Position numbers and translations under genes: made by a program. Shown in pieces: positions 1-6,722 of a stretch of DNA of 10,867 nucleotides. Under the pieces are notes generated by a model. It did not search any database, was not told the origin of the DNA, and was given only the letters and a program-made list of their open reading frames with translations. This DNA is from RGIG4079 sp045531405 (GTDB lineage Bacteria; Bacteroidota; Bacteroidia; Bacteroidales; Muribaculaceae). The DNA lies in the NCBI GenBank assembly GCA_045531405.1, contig JAZSDX010000073.1, positions 1 to 10,867 of the forward strand, written 5' to 3'. Position 1 is the stretch's first letter. Every line of letters begins with the position of its first letter.

Positions 1-97
1 TTCCGGTGCGCTCTACTTCTTGTACTACTGCCAACTTAAAAGGCATTGAATAATCTCGTTGTGTTCGCTTAACATACTTGTGTTTAGTCTCTTCCAT
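1..97 (-). CDS. IS3-family transposase OrfA, N-terminal part (runs off left edge)
   Basis: An ORF begins at the ATG at 97-95 on the minus strand and stays open to the window edge, giving 32 residues. It starts MEETKHKYVKRTQRDYSMPF and continues KLAVVQEVERTG. This lysine/arginine-rich opening followed by an aromatic-Ser-x-x-Phe-Lys-x-x-Val-Val helix is what I know from the start of OrfA of Bacteroidetes IS3-family elements, where it leads into a helix-turn-helix that binds the IS ends. In IS3 elements OrfA is joined to the OrfB integrase by programmed frameshifting; OrfB would lie outside the window. The stretch before the ATG is A-rich with no clear Shine-Dalgarno, normal for Bacteroidetes. 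The family call rests on only 32 residues, and whether the element is intact cannot be seen. Confidence 0.72.
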   Translation of the reverse strand, partial: MEETKHKYVKRTQRDYSMPFKLAVVQEVERTG

Positions 98-139
98 TTT
101 TTGTTACTTTTTACTGTAACGCTATGTCAGGACTAGACA
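98..139 (-). mobile_element. Probable IS3-type terminal region upstream of orfA
   Basis: Between the orfA start and about 139 the minus strand reads TGTCTAGTCCTGACATAGCG, then an A-rich leader to the ATG. IS3-family elements normally begin with a TG dinucleotide and a 20-40 bp imperfect inverted repeat shortly before orfA, so the IS end is inferred at or near 139. The partner repeat is outside the window, so neither the exact boundary nor a target duplication can be confirmed. Confidence 0.45.
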
Positions 140-154
140 AATCAAATAAATAAG

Positions 155-186
155 AAGAAGGGAGAGCCAATGCGCACTCCCTTCTT
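155..186 (+). terminator. Isolated rho-independent terminator-like hairpin
   Basis: AAGAAGGGAG (155-164) pairs perfectly over 10 bp with CTCCCTTCTT (177-186) around a 12-base loop. Both sides are AT-rich (TTTGGTTTATAAT follows on the plus strand; TTATTTATTTG on the minus). It lies just outside the inferred IS end and upstream of the efflux operon promoter. No gene ending into it is visible. The likeliest reading is the terminator of a plus-strand gene to the left that the IS has separated from it. Confidence 0.6.
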
Positions 187-231
187 TGGTTTATAATCTG
201 AAACAAGAAATTAAAAATGTGTATTTGTTGA

Positions 232-260
232 TTTTTCGGACTTTGTGGCTTGTTTTTCGG
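232..260. repeat. Direct repeat TTTTTCGG x2, 21 bp apart
   Basis: TTTTTCGG occurs at 232-239 and again at 253-260, a start-to-start spacing of 21 bp, about two DNA turns. The pair lies immediately upstream of the -33 element of the efflux operon promoter, where an activator would bind. It may equally be chance in T-rich DNA; no regulator gene is present in the window. Confidence 0.25.
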
Positions 261-277
261 TATTGAAGAAAAAATAA

Positions 278-309
278 TTTGTACTAATTGTATTAATAAA
301 AAATCTTTG
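278..309 (+). promoter_or_regulatory. Promoter of the efflux operon (Bacteroidetes type)
   Basis: TTTG at 278-281 is followed after 20 bases by AATCTTTG at 302-309, one base from the Bacteroidetes -7 consensus TAnnTTTG, with the accepted 19-21 base spacing. Transcription would start around 314-318, leaving a 5' leader of about 50 bases before the tolC-like ATG. An overlapping alternative is TTG (288-290), 20 bases, TACTTTCG (311-318). Which one is used cannot be told from sequence. Confidence 0.5.
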
Positions 310-365
310 ATACTTTCGCAACAAATAGACTGAAAGAATTGTTATCACACAAATATGGTAATGCT

Positions 366-1808
366 ATGAAATTGAGATTTTACATATTGTTGTGGATGGT
401 GTTGGCTATCCCAATGATGACGGTCTCGGCACAGGTGTCGCTTGATTCGTGTCGGGCAATGGCTTTGCGCAGTAATAAGCAGATGTTAATAAATTCAGCT
501 CGCATTGAATCGGCAAAGTATAAGAAAAGAGAAGCACGAGCAGCATATTTGCCTGCGTTAGATTTTACAGGTGGATATACCTATAATCAGAAGAATGTTT
601 CTGTTTTTGATTCAGATCAACTTTTGCCGGTAAAAACATTCAATCCGGCAACGGGTAGTTATGAGTTTAATATTGCCAAAAATCCCATAACCGGAGATCC
701 AATAAAAACACCCGATGGTCAATATGTGCCTCAAGAAGTGGCATTAATACCCAAAGATGCAATGACCTATGACATTCACAATGTATTTTTTGGAGCTTTG
801 ACCTTGACTCAACCTATATATATGGGAGGGAAAATAAAAGCATTGAATAATATTGCCGGTTATGCTGAGCAGTTGGCTGTAGCAAAGCAACAAGATGATG
901 CACAGAATATTATCTATAACGTAGATGTGGCTTATTGGCAAGTTGTTTCACTTGGCGCAAAACTAAAACTTGCCGAGAGTTATGTGGCATTACTTGATAC
1001 TCTTAATAGTAATGTGCAGGCAATGATTAACGAAGGGGTTGCAACGGCGAGCGATAGATTGAGAGTAAATGTAAAACTTAATGAGGCACAAGTAGATTTA
1101 ACCAAGGTGAAAAATGGGTTAGTTCTTTCTCGGATGGCTCTTGCTCAATTGTGTGGATTGCCAATTGATAGTGATTTGCAATTGGAAGAGAATCAAGATG
1201 ATACACCATTTATCGTGTCTCCAGTTCTTAAAAGTTATGATATGGAGCAAGTATATGCTCGTCGTCAAGATATTCGCCAACTTGAGATTGGTACAAATAT
1301 AGTGCATCAGCAATCAAAAGTGGCATTGGCTACAATGTTGCCAAATATATCGGTAATAGGAGCTTATGCGTTTAGCAATCCAAATATGTATGATGGATTT
1401 AGTAAGAGTTTTGACGGTGCATTTTCGGTAGGAGTTATGTTGTCGGTCCCATTATGGCATTGGGGAGGGAACTATAGTAAATATAAAGTTTCGCAAACAG
1501 AAGAAACGATAATGCATCTAAATCTTGCCGATGCAAAAGAAAAAGTGGCATTGCAGGTTCAACAAGCTGCGTTTAAGTCTCAAGAAGCCGCAAAAACCTA
1601 TAATATGACGATTGAAAACCTTGCAAGTGCTAATGAAAATTTGCGCCAAGCACAAATAGGTTATCGAGAAGGTGTTATGACTATCGACAATGTGATGGAG
1701 GCACAAACAGCATGGCTTAAAGCCAATTCAGAGCGAGTAGATGCACACATTGACGTAAAACTATGTGATACCTATCTCAAAAAGGTATTGGGAGTGTTAA
1801 CTTATTAG
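366..1808 (+). CDS. TolC-family outer membrane efflux protein
   Basis: This is the outer-membrane channel of a tripartite exporter, carrying substrate from the periplasm to the outside. I start it at the ATG at 366 rather than the in-frame TTG at 339, because 366 begins directly with a signal peptide: MKLRFY, a hydrophobic core, then a signal peptidase I site at VSA|QV near residue 22. The mature protein opens with VSLDSCRAMALRSNKQM, the usual start of the first OEP repeat; a second helical half follows (about residues 270-470, with LRQAQIGYREGVMTIDNVMEAQTAW-type heptads). The 480-residue length fits the family. A long loop of about 55 residues near residues 80-140 (Pro/Gly/Asp-rich) looks like the enlarged surface loop seen in Bacteroidales TolC proteins. 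It is first in a four-gene operon, 16 bases before the adaptor gene. The substrate is unknown. Confidence 0.93.
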   Translation: MKLRFYILLWMVLAIPMMTVSAQVSLDSCRAMALRSNKQMLINSARIESAKYKKREARAAYLPALDFTGGYTYNQKNVSVFDSDQLLPVKTFNPATGSYEFNIAKNPITGDPIKTPDGQYVPQEVALIPKDAMTYDIHNVFFGALTLTQPIYMGGKIKALNNIAGYAEQLAVAKQQDDAQNIIYNVDVAYWQVVSLGAKLKLAESYVALLDTLNSNVQAMINEGVATASDRLRVNVKLNEAQVDLTKVKNGLVLSRMALAQLCGLPIDSDLQLEENQDDTPFIVSPVLKSYDMEQVYARRQDIRQLEIGTNIVHQQSKVALATMLPNISVIGAYAFSNPNMYDGFSKSFDGAFSVGVMLSVPLWHWGGNYSKYKVSQTEETIMHLNLADAKEKVALQVQQAAFKSQEAAKTYNMTIENLASANENLRQAQIGYREGVMTIDNVMEAQTAWLKANSERVDAHIDVKLCDTYLKKVLGVLTY

Positions 1809-1824
1809 AACATAATATATCGCT

Positions 1825-2826
1825 ATGGATACAAATCAAGAAAAACGAGAAAACAAAGTGCTTTTAATATCATTGGCAGTGATATTGTGTGTAGTTGTAG
1901 GATTGGCAATAGTAGGATTTTTGTTTATTAATGAGCCGAAAGAATATATTCAAGGTCAAGCCGAGGCAACGACAATAAAGATATCGGGGAAACTTCCCGG
2001 CCGAGTAGAGGCGTTTTTTGTAAAAGAGGGAGACACAGTAAAGACCGGAGATACATTAGTATATATTCACTCATCAATAGTAGAGGCAAAGTTGATGCAG
2101 GCCGAAGCAATGACAACAGCCGCAAAAGCACAAAATCGCAAAATTGATGCCGGAGCACGGAAGCAGATAATTCAGTCGGCACACGATGTGTGGAAACAAG
2201 CGCAGGCTGCAAGCGAAATAGCTCGCAAGACATATGAGCGAATGGAATCACTCTACAAGCAAGGTGTTGTGTCGGCACAAAAACGTGATGAAGCCCAAGC
2301 TGCCTATAATGCAGCCCAAGCAGGCGAAAGTGCTGCACTAAGTCAATATAATTTGGCTAAAAGCGGAGCACAACAGGAAGACAAAACGAGTGCGGCAGCA
2401 ATGGTAGCAGTTGCTCAAGGTGGAGTTGATGAGGTTGAGGCTGTGCTTGAAGACCAATATTTGCTTGCTACATGTGATGGCATTATTGATGAGATTTATC
2501 CTAATGTGGGAGAGTTGGTGGCATTGGGTGCGCCAATAATGAGTGTGTTGCAAGCCGATGATAAGTGGGTGACATTTAATGTGAGGGAAGAACTGCTCAA
2601 TGATTTGCCTATGGGGAAAGAAATAAATGTGATGATTCCTGCTCTTGGAGATACAATTGTGGGCGTCAAGGTGTTTTATGTGCGAGATATGGGTGACTAT
2701 GCTGTGTGGCGAGCTACAAAGGCTACAGGAGATTGGGATAGTCGCACTTTTAAGATAAAAGCTCGTCCTATGGGAGCATTGCCTCATCTTCGCCCTGGTA
2801 TGTCAATTATTTATCAACCAAAATAG
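1825..2826 (+). CDS. HlyD-family periplasmic adaptor (membrane fusion protein)
   Basis: This is the adaptor that links the inner-membrane permeases to the TolC-like channel. The 333-residue protein has a short cytoplasmic N-terminus, one membrane anchor (about residues 13-36), then the first lipoyl/biotinyl half with the marks GRVEAFFVKEGDTVKTGDTL (59-78). An alanine/glutamine-rich alpha-helical hairpin spans about 85-212, including the motif YKQGVVSAQKRDEAQAAYNA that is frequent in HlyD/EmrA-like adaptors. The second lipoyl half follows (about 213-242, CDGIIDEIYPNVGELVALG), then a beta-barrel domain to the C-terminus (RPGMSIIYQP). It has a transmembrane anchor rather than a lipobox, which puts it with HlyD/EmrA/YhiI-type adaptors and not the AcrA lipoproteins. 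It sits 9 bases before the first permease gene. Confidence 0.93.
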   Translation: MDTNQEKRENKVLLISLAVILCVVVGLAIVGFLFINEPKEYIQGQAEATTIKISGKLPGRVEAFFVKEGDTVKTGDTLVYIHSSIVEAKLMQAEAMTTAAKAQNRKIDAGARKQIIQSAHDVWKQAQAASEIARKTYERMESLYKQGVVSAQKRDEAQAAYNAAQAGESAALSQYNLAKSGAQQEDKTSAAAMVAVAQGGVDEVEAVLEDQYLLATCDGIIDEIYPNVGELVALGAPIMSVLQADDKWVTFNVREELLNDLPMGKEINVMIPALGDTIVGVKVFYVRDMGDYAVWRATKATGDWDSRTFKIKARPMGALPHLRPGMSIIYQPK

Positions 2827-2835
2827 GACTAAGAT

Positions 2836-3990
2836 ATGGGTTTGAAGACGACATTATTAAGAGAATTGCGACGGCTTGTGAGTCGTCCCATATACCTATT
2901 GATAATGGTCGTTGTGCCCATTGTGTGTGCATTATTTTTCCTTTCATTGCTTAAAGAGGGCTTGCCTATAAAGGTACCTGTGGCAGTAGTAGATCTTGAC
3001 AACTCAGCATTGTCGCGACAAACGATTCGTAATCTTGATGCAACCCAATTAGTAAATATAAATAGTTATTGTGACAATTATCATGAAGCACTTGAGGCTG
3101 TAAAAAGAGGCGAAATATATGGGTTCTTTATAATCCCTAATGAGTTTGAGAAAAATGCCATAGCCGGAAATTCTCCTACTATCACATACTACTGTGATAT
3201 GGCTTATTTTATTCCCGGTACGTTGTCGTTTAAGGGATTTAAGACCATAGCAGTGAGTACAACAGGTTCAATGGCAACGATGCAACTCGTTTCATCGGGA
3301 ATGGATGTAGATGCCGGTGCGCTTATTCAACCCCTTGCAATTCAAGATCACCCAATCGGTAATCCATGGAGTAATTATTCAATATATCTCTGCAACTCAT
3401 TTGCTCCGGGTGTATTGGCTTTAATGATTTTGCTCATTACTGTGTTTTCGATATGTGAGGAAATGAAACGTGGCACATCGGTAGAGTGGCTAAATAAGGC
3501 AAATGGCTCAATTGTAGTGGCATTGGTGGGTAAAATATTGCCCCATACGATTATTTTTTCGGCAGTGGGAATACTGATACAAGCATTGATGTATGGCTAT
3601 AATCATTTCCCATTAAACTGCTCAATAGGGGTTATGATTGCGGCAATGGTGTTGTTGGTAGTCGCATGCCAATCGTTTGCGCTATTTATATGTTGTGTAT
3701 TACCCAATTTGAGATTGGCATTAAGTGTTGTATCATTATTGGGAGTATTGTCTTTTTCTATAACCGGTTTTTCTTTCCCGATTGAGAATATGTATGGCGC
3801 AGTGGCAATATTCAGTTATATTATACCTATACGATATTATTTCTTGATATATATCGACCAAGCCCTAAATGGTATTTCGTTATATTATTCGCAATGGTAT
3901 TTTGTGGCGTTAATGATATTTCCCATTGTGGCATCGACAATGTTGTGGCGATTGAAAAAAGCATGTAAAATACCTATTTATGTGCCTTAA
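2836..3990 (+). CDS. ABC-2 type transporter permease, first of two
   Basis: This is an inner-membrane component of the exporter. The 384 residues show the ABC2_membrane_3 arrangement: an amphipathic start, one transmembrane helix (about 18-38), a large periplasmic domain (about 40-180) containing VAVVDLDNSALSRQTI and YGFFIIPNEFEK, then about five or six membrane helices (about 187-207, 226-252, 262-290, 293-315, 322-342, 353-371). The cytoplasmic stretch after the second helix carries EEMKRGTSVEWL, corresponding to the coupling region that in ABC-2 exporters contacts the ATPase. No nucleotide-binding domain is fused or encoded beside it. E. coli YhhJ/YbhS/YbhR are the closest well-known architecture. 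It is clearly paralogous to the next gene, suggesting a heterodimer. Its substrate cannot be inferred. Confidence 0.9.
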   Translation: MGLKTTLLRELRRLVSRPIYLLIMVVVPIVCALFFLSLLKEGLPIKVPVAVVDLDNSALSRQTIRNLDATQLVNINSYCDNYHEALEAVKRGEIYGFFIIPNEFEKNAIAGNSPTITYYCDMAYFIPGTLSFKGFKTIAVSTTGSMATMQLVSSGMDVDAGALIQPLAIQDHPIGNPWSNYSIYLCNSFAPGVLALMILLITVFSICEEMKRGTSVEWLNKANGSIVVALVGKILPHTIIFSAVGILIQALMYGYNHFPLNCSIGVMIAAMVLLVVACQSFALFICCVLPNLRLALSVVSLLGVLSFSITGFSFPIENMYGAVAIFSYIIPIRYYFLIYIDQALNGISLYYSQWYFVALMIFPIVASTMLWRLKKACKIPIYVP

Positions 3991-4005
3991 AGTGAGACAA
4001 ATGAC

Positions 4006-5184
4006 ATGAACGCATTTTTGAAGTATATAAAATCGTGGTTTTTATCGCTGTTCAGGGTGTGGCGAAGGGAATTTTATGTCGTAACTCACGATTGGGGCGT
4101 GATATTGTTTTTTATTGCCTTGCCGTTGTTTTATCCGGTGGCTTACACTTTAATATATAATCCTGAATTGGTTGAAGAAGTGCCGTTTTGTGTGGTGGAT
4201 AATTCTCGTACACCACAAAGCCGCCAACTTGCACAAAAGGCCGATGCTACACAGTCAATGCAACTTATAGGCTATGCTACCGACATGAATGAGGCTCGGC
4301 GATGGCTCAACGAAAAGGCATGTTATGGTATAATGGTCATTCCTAATGATTATGCTTCAAAACTTGAAACACATCAGCAAGCTGTAGTCCCGTTCTACTA
4401 TGAAATGAGTCTATTGATGCGATATAGAGCATTTGTGAGTGCCTTGACCGATATTCAGATTGCGATAGGAGCCGAAGAGCGACAAGCATTGGTGAATGAA
4501 GTGGGCGAAGCGGCTTCGGGACTGAATGTAACAGCCATTAATTCTCAAGCATATCTGCTTGGAGATGTTACTCAAGGGTTTGCGTCGTTTGTAATTCCGG
4601 GAATATTGATACTGATTATTCAACAAAGTATGATTCTTGGTATTGCAATGCTTAATGGCACATCGCGCGACCGTCGTCGCCGAAACGGGGGGCTTGACCC
4701 TCTTGCGGTGGAAGCTCCGGCTGTGGCAACGATATTAGGAAAGACATTATGTTATTTGCTTATATATGCTCCACTTACAATATATATGTTGCATTATGTA
4801 CCATTAATTTTTGGATTGCCTCATAGTGGAGAAGCAATTGACTATTTCTTATTTATACTGCCGATGTTACTTGCTTCAATATTTATGGGGTTTGTGGTAA
4901 GTGCATTTGTGAGTGAGCGTGAAACATCGTTACTTGTCGTTGTTTTTACCTCGTTGATATTTCTATTCCTTTCGGGACTGACATGGCCACGCTATGCTAT
5001 GGACTTCCCATGGTTGCAATTAGGTGATTTGATTCCGGGCACATGGGGCATAGAGGGATTTGTGCATATCAATTCCAACGGAGCCACCATTTCACACGTG
5101 TCAACTCCCTATACAATGCTTTGGCGACTCTCTGCCATATATTTCCTTATTGCTTGCGTGTTGCAAAAGAGGGTAATGAGATAG
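4006..5184 (+). CDS. ABC-2 type transporter permease, second of two
   Basis: This second ABC-2 protein (392 residues) has the same plan as its upstream neighbour: one N-terminal helix (about 31-50), a periplasmic domain (about 52-188), and a block of about five helices (about 192-216, 243-268, 279-303, 306-325, 371-386). The periplasmic domains align by eye: VPFCVVDNSRTPQSRQ and ADATQ here match VPVAVVDLDNSALSRQ and LDATQ there, and CYGIMVIPNDY matches IYGFFIIPNEF. The cytoplasmic loop is very basic (SRDRRRRNGG, 220-229) before LDPLAVEAPAVATILGK, a typical coupling-helix position. It is the last gene of the operon and ends 3 bases short of the convergent queG. Its C-terminal codons lie within a hairpin that may stop transcription from both sides. 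Confidence 0.9.
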   Translation: MNAFLKYIKSWFLSLFRVWRREFYVVTHDWGVILFFIALPLFYPVAYTLIYNPELVEEVPFCVVDNSRTPQSRQLAQKADATQSMQLIGYATDMNEARRWLNEKACYGIMVIPNDYASKLETHQQAVVPFYYEMSLLMRYRAFVSALTDIQIAIGAEERQALVNEVGEAASGLNVTAINSQAYLLGDVTQGFASFVIPGILILIIQQSMILGIAMLNGTSRDRRRRNGGLDPLAVEAPAVATILGKTLCYLLIYAPLTIYMLHYVPLIFGLPHSGEAIDYFLFILPMLLASIFMGFVVSAFVSERETSLLVVVFTSLIFLFLSGLTWPRYAMDFPWLQLGDLIPGTWGIEGFVHINSNGATISHVSTPYTMLWRLSAIYFLIACVLQKRVMR

Positions 5185-5199
5185 TTACTATCTTTTGCA
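5162..5199. terminator. Hairpin across the convergent gene ends, possible bidirectional terminator
   Basis: TGCAAAAGA (5162-5170) pairs perfectly with TCTTTTGCA (5191-5199); inside it GTAA (5173-5176) pairs with TTAC (5185-5188) around an 8-base loop. Both stop codons (permease at 5182-5184, queG at 5190-5188) lie inside it. The runs of A and T in the outer arms give an inner hairpin followed by a short U-rich tract in either direction. There is no long U tract outside the outer stem, so terminator strength is uncertain. Confidence 0.45.
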
Positions 5200-6108
5200 G
5201 TGGCGGTTGTTGCGTTGGAGACCGGAGAGTTTTGTGCGTTTGATGGCTGAATGGCGGAAGATGCGAGAGAAATCCTCTTGTGTCATTGCTTCAATGTCAT
5301 CGTGTGAGAGATTGAGTATCTCCTTGCGTGGAAGAAACTCAGGGATGTTGGTTGTGGGAGCGTTGAGGTTGTGAGGGCATACGCTTTGGCACAAGTCACA
5401 GCCATATACTTGATGTCCGAGGTTGAGATTTTCGGGCAAATCTCCACGATATTCAATAGTGAGGTAGGAGAGGCAACGACGAGCATCAAGCATGCCATTG
5501 AGCGATATAGCTTTGCCGGGACAGTGGCGAATACATGCGTTGCAACCCATACAGTCAAGTGTGCATGGTTTGTCGGGTTGAAATTCTATTGTAGAAAGGA
5601 TTATGCCGATAAAAACATAAGAACCAATTCCGGGTACAATGAGCATCTTATTGCGACCAATAAAACCCACTCCGGCTTGTTGTGCCCAATAGCGTTCAAA
5701 GATAGGAGCAGTGTCAACACACACACGAGTATTTCCACCCCAATTTTCTTGAATGAAAGAGGCAAGCTGAGATAATTTGCTACGCATCACGTCGTGATAG
5801 TCGTCACCAAGGGCATAAGACGCCCATTTTGGTGAGTTTTGACGGTTGTTTGAGGGTGTATGATAGTTGGCAACTACTGCAATGATAGAACGAGCATCGT
5901 TGAGTAATAATTGAGGATTGCGACGCACATCATCATATCGTTCCATGTAGGACATTTCTCCATGATGATTATTAATAATCCAATTTTTATAATGGTCGAT
6001 GATGTGGATAGGGATTTCTGAGGCTTTTGCTATGCCTAATTTTGCAAATCCCAACTCTTTAGATTTATTTAATAAATCAAGGCTACATGGGTATAGGGAG
6101 GATTTCAT
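5188..6108 (-). CDS. queG: Epoxyqueuosine reductase QueG
   Basis: QueG reduces epoxyqueuosine to queuosine at position 34 of tRNAs with GUN anticodons, the last step of queuosine synthesis, using cobalamin and two [4Fe-4S] clusters in the cytoplasm. The 306 residues show the family marks: an N-terminal cobalamin-binding part with the YMERYDDVRRNPQLLL-like block (54-69), the catalytic Asp in VDTAPIFER (D132), QAGVGFIGRNKMLI (144-157), and eight cluster cysteines at 186, 189, 192, 196, 212, 237, 240 and 244 in the usual spacing. LDARRCLSYLTIE (207-219) and YGCDLCQSVCPHN (235-247) are near-diagnostic. The C-terminus ends in the short SAIKRTKLSGLQRN segment, so it is a short form of the family (some reach about 380 residues). 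Its ATG lies 26 bases inside the deacetylase gene, implying translational coupling. It is last in the minus operon. Confidence 0.95.
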   Translation of the reverse strand: MKSSLYPCSLDLLNKSKELGFAKLGIAKASEIPIHIIDHYKNWIINNHHGEMSYMERYDDVRRNPQLLLNDARSIIAVVANYHTPSNNRQNSPKWASYALGDDYHDVMRSKLSQLASFIQENWGGNTRVCVDTAPIFERYWAQQAGVGFIGRNKMLIVPGIGSYVFIGIILSTIEFQPDKPCTLDCMGCNACIRHCPGKAISLNGMLDARRCLSYLTIEYRGDLPENLNLGHQVYGCDLCQSVCPHNLNAPTTNIPEFLPRKEILNLSHDDIEAMTQEDFSRIFRHSAIKRTKLSGLQRNNRHCKR

Positions 6109-6700
6109 AGCCTTCGTCTTTAAGCCATTCTATAGCACGAGGTAATGCAAATTTAAGATTCTTTTCGGCTCTTAAAGAGTCGTGAAACACGATAATAGAA
6201 CCATTGCGTGTAAAATGTTTTACATTGGCAAGTACATCATATCCATTACATTTTTTACTATAATCACGAGTAATAAGATCATACATCACGATATTGTAAT
6301 GATCTTTGATGGCTTTGGCTTGAGACCAACGCATTAATCCATGAGGTGGACGAAACAACGAAGATTCGATATATTCATTAGCTTCGGTAATGTTGCGCAT
6401 ATATCTCAAAGTAGTAACCTTGAATCCTTGCAAATGATTCATTGTGTGATTTCCATAACTATGCCCACGTTTTCTTATTTCATCAACCAACCAAGGGTGT
6501 CGGCGAGCATTATCTCCCACCATAAAGAATGTGGCTTTGATGTCATATTTATCGAGAATGTCCAATACCCAAGGAGTAACCTCGGGTATGGGACCATCAT
6601 CGAATGTGAGATATACCGTGCGTCGCTTTTTGCGTTTTATGCGCCATACTGCTTCGGGGAAAAGTATGCGATATAGTAATGGCGGTTGTTCGATAAACAT
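6083..6700 (-). CDS. Polysaccharide deacetylase (NodB homology domain, CE4)
   Basis: This is a carbohydrate esterase family 4 enzyme, expected to remove acetyl (usually N-acetyl) groups from a glycan with a metal ion. The 205 residues are essentially one NodB domain. Motifs in order are TFDDGP (32-37, catalytic base and metal Asp), HTMNH (85-89, the metal-binding H-x(3)-H), RPPHG (117-121), DLITRDYS (141-148) and FHDS (172-175, the late catalytic His). All expected catalytic residues are present. No signal peptide or clear membrane anchor is seen: the protein begins MFIEQPPLLYRILFPEAVWR followed by a basic KRKKRR patch. It may be cytoplasmic or peripheral, which is unusual for enzymes acting on peptidoglycan or surface polysaccharide. 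It lies 22 bases after the DUF2723 gene and overlaps queG by 26 bases. The substrate is unknown. Confidence 0.92.
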   Translation of the reverse strand: MFIEQPPLLYRILFPEAVWRIKRKKRRTVYLTFDDGPIPEVTPWVLDILDKYDIKATFFMVGDNARRHPWLVDEIRKRGHSYGNHTMNHLQGFKVTTLRYMRNITEANEYIESSLFRPPHGLMRWSQAKAIKDHYNIVMYDLITRDYSKKCNGYDVLANVKHFTRNGSIIVFHDSLRAEKNLKFALPRAIEWLKDEGYEILPIPM

Positions 6701-6722
6701 AAGTGACTACGGTTTTAAGTTA

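Noticed and set aside
339..365. TTG at 339 as start of the TolC-like gene
   Set aside because: It would place nine polar residues before a complete signal peptide; the ATG at 366 gives a normal signal sequence.
1928..2787. Two long antisense ORFs (136 and 149 codons) opposite the adaptor gene
   Set aside because: They mirror the codon pattern of the HlyD gene, have no recognisable domain and are rich in residues typical of reverse-frame translation (His, Leu, Ser, Ile, Cys runs).
5043..5243. Plus-strand ORF across the convergent junction
   Set aside because: It is an out-of-frame shadow of the permease 3' end running into queG, with no recognisable features.
5371..5775. Plus-strand ORF of 134 codons opposite queG
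   Set aside because: It lies wholly within the well-supported queG gene, covering its conserved cluster-cysteine region, and shows no family features of its own.
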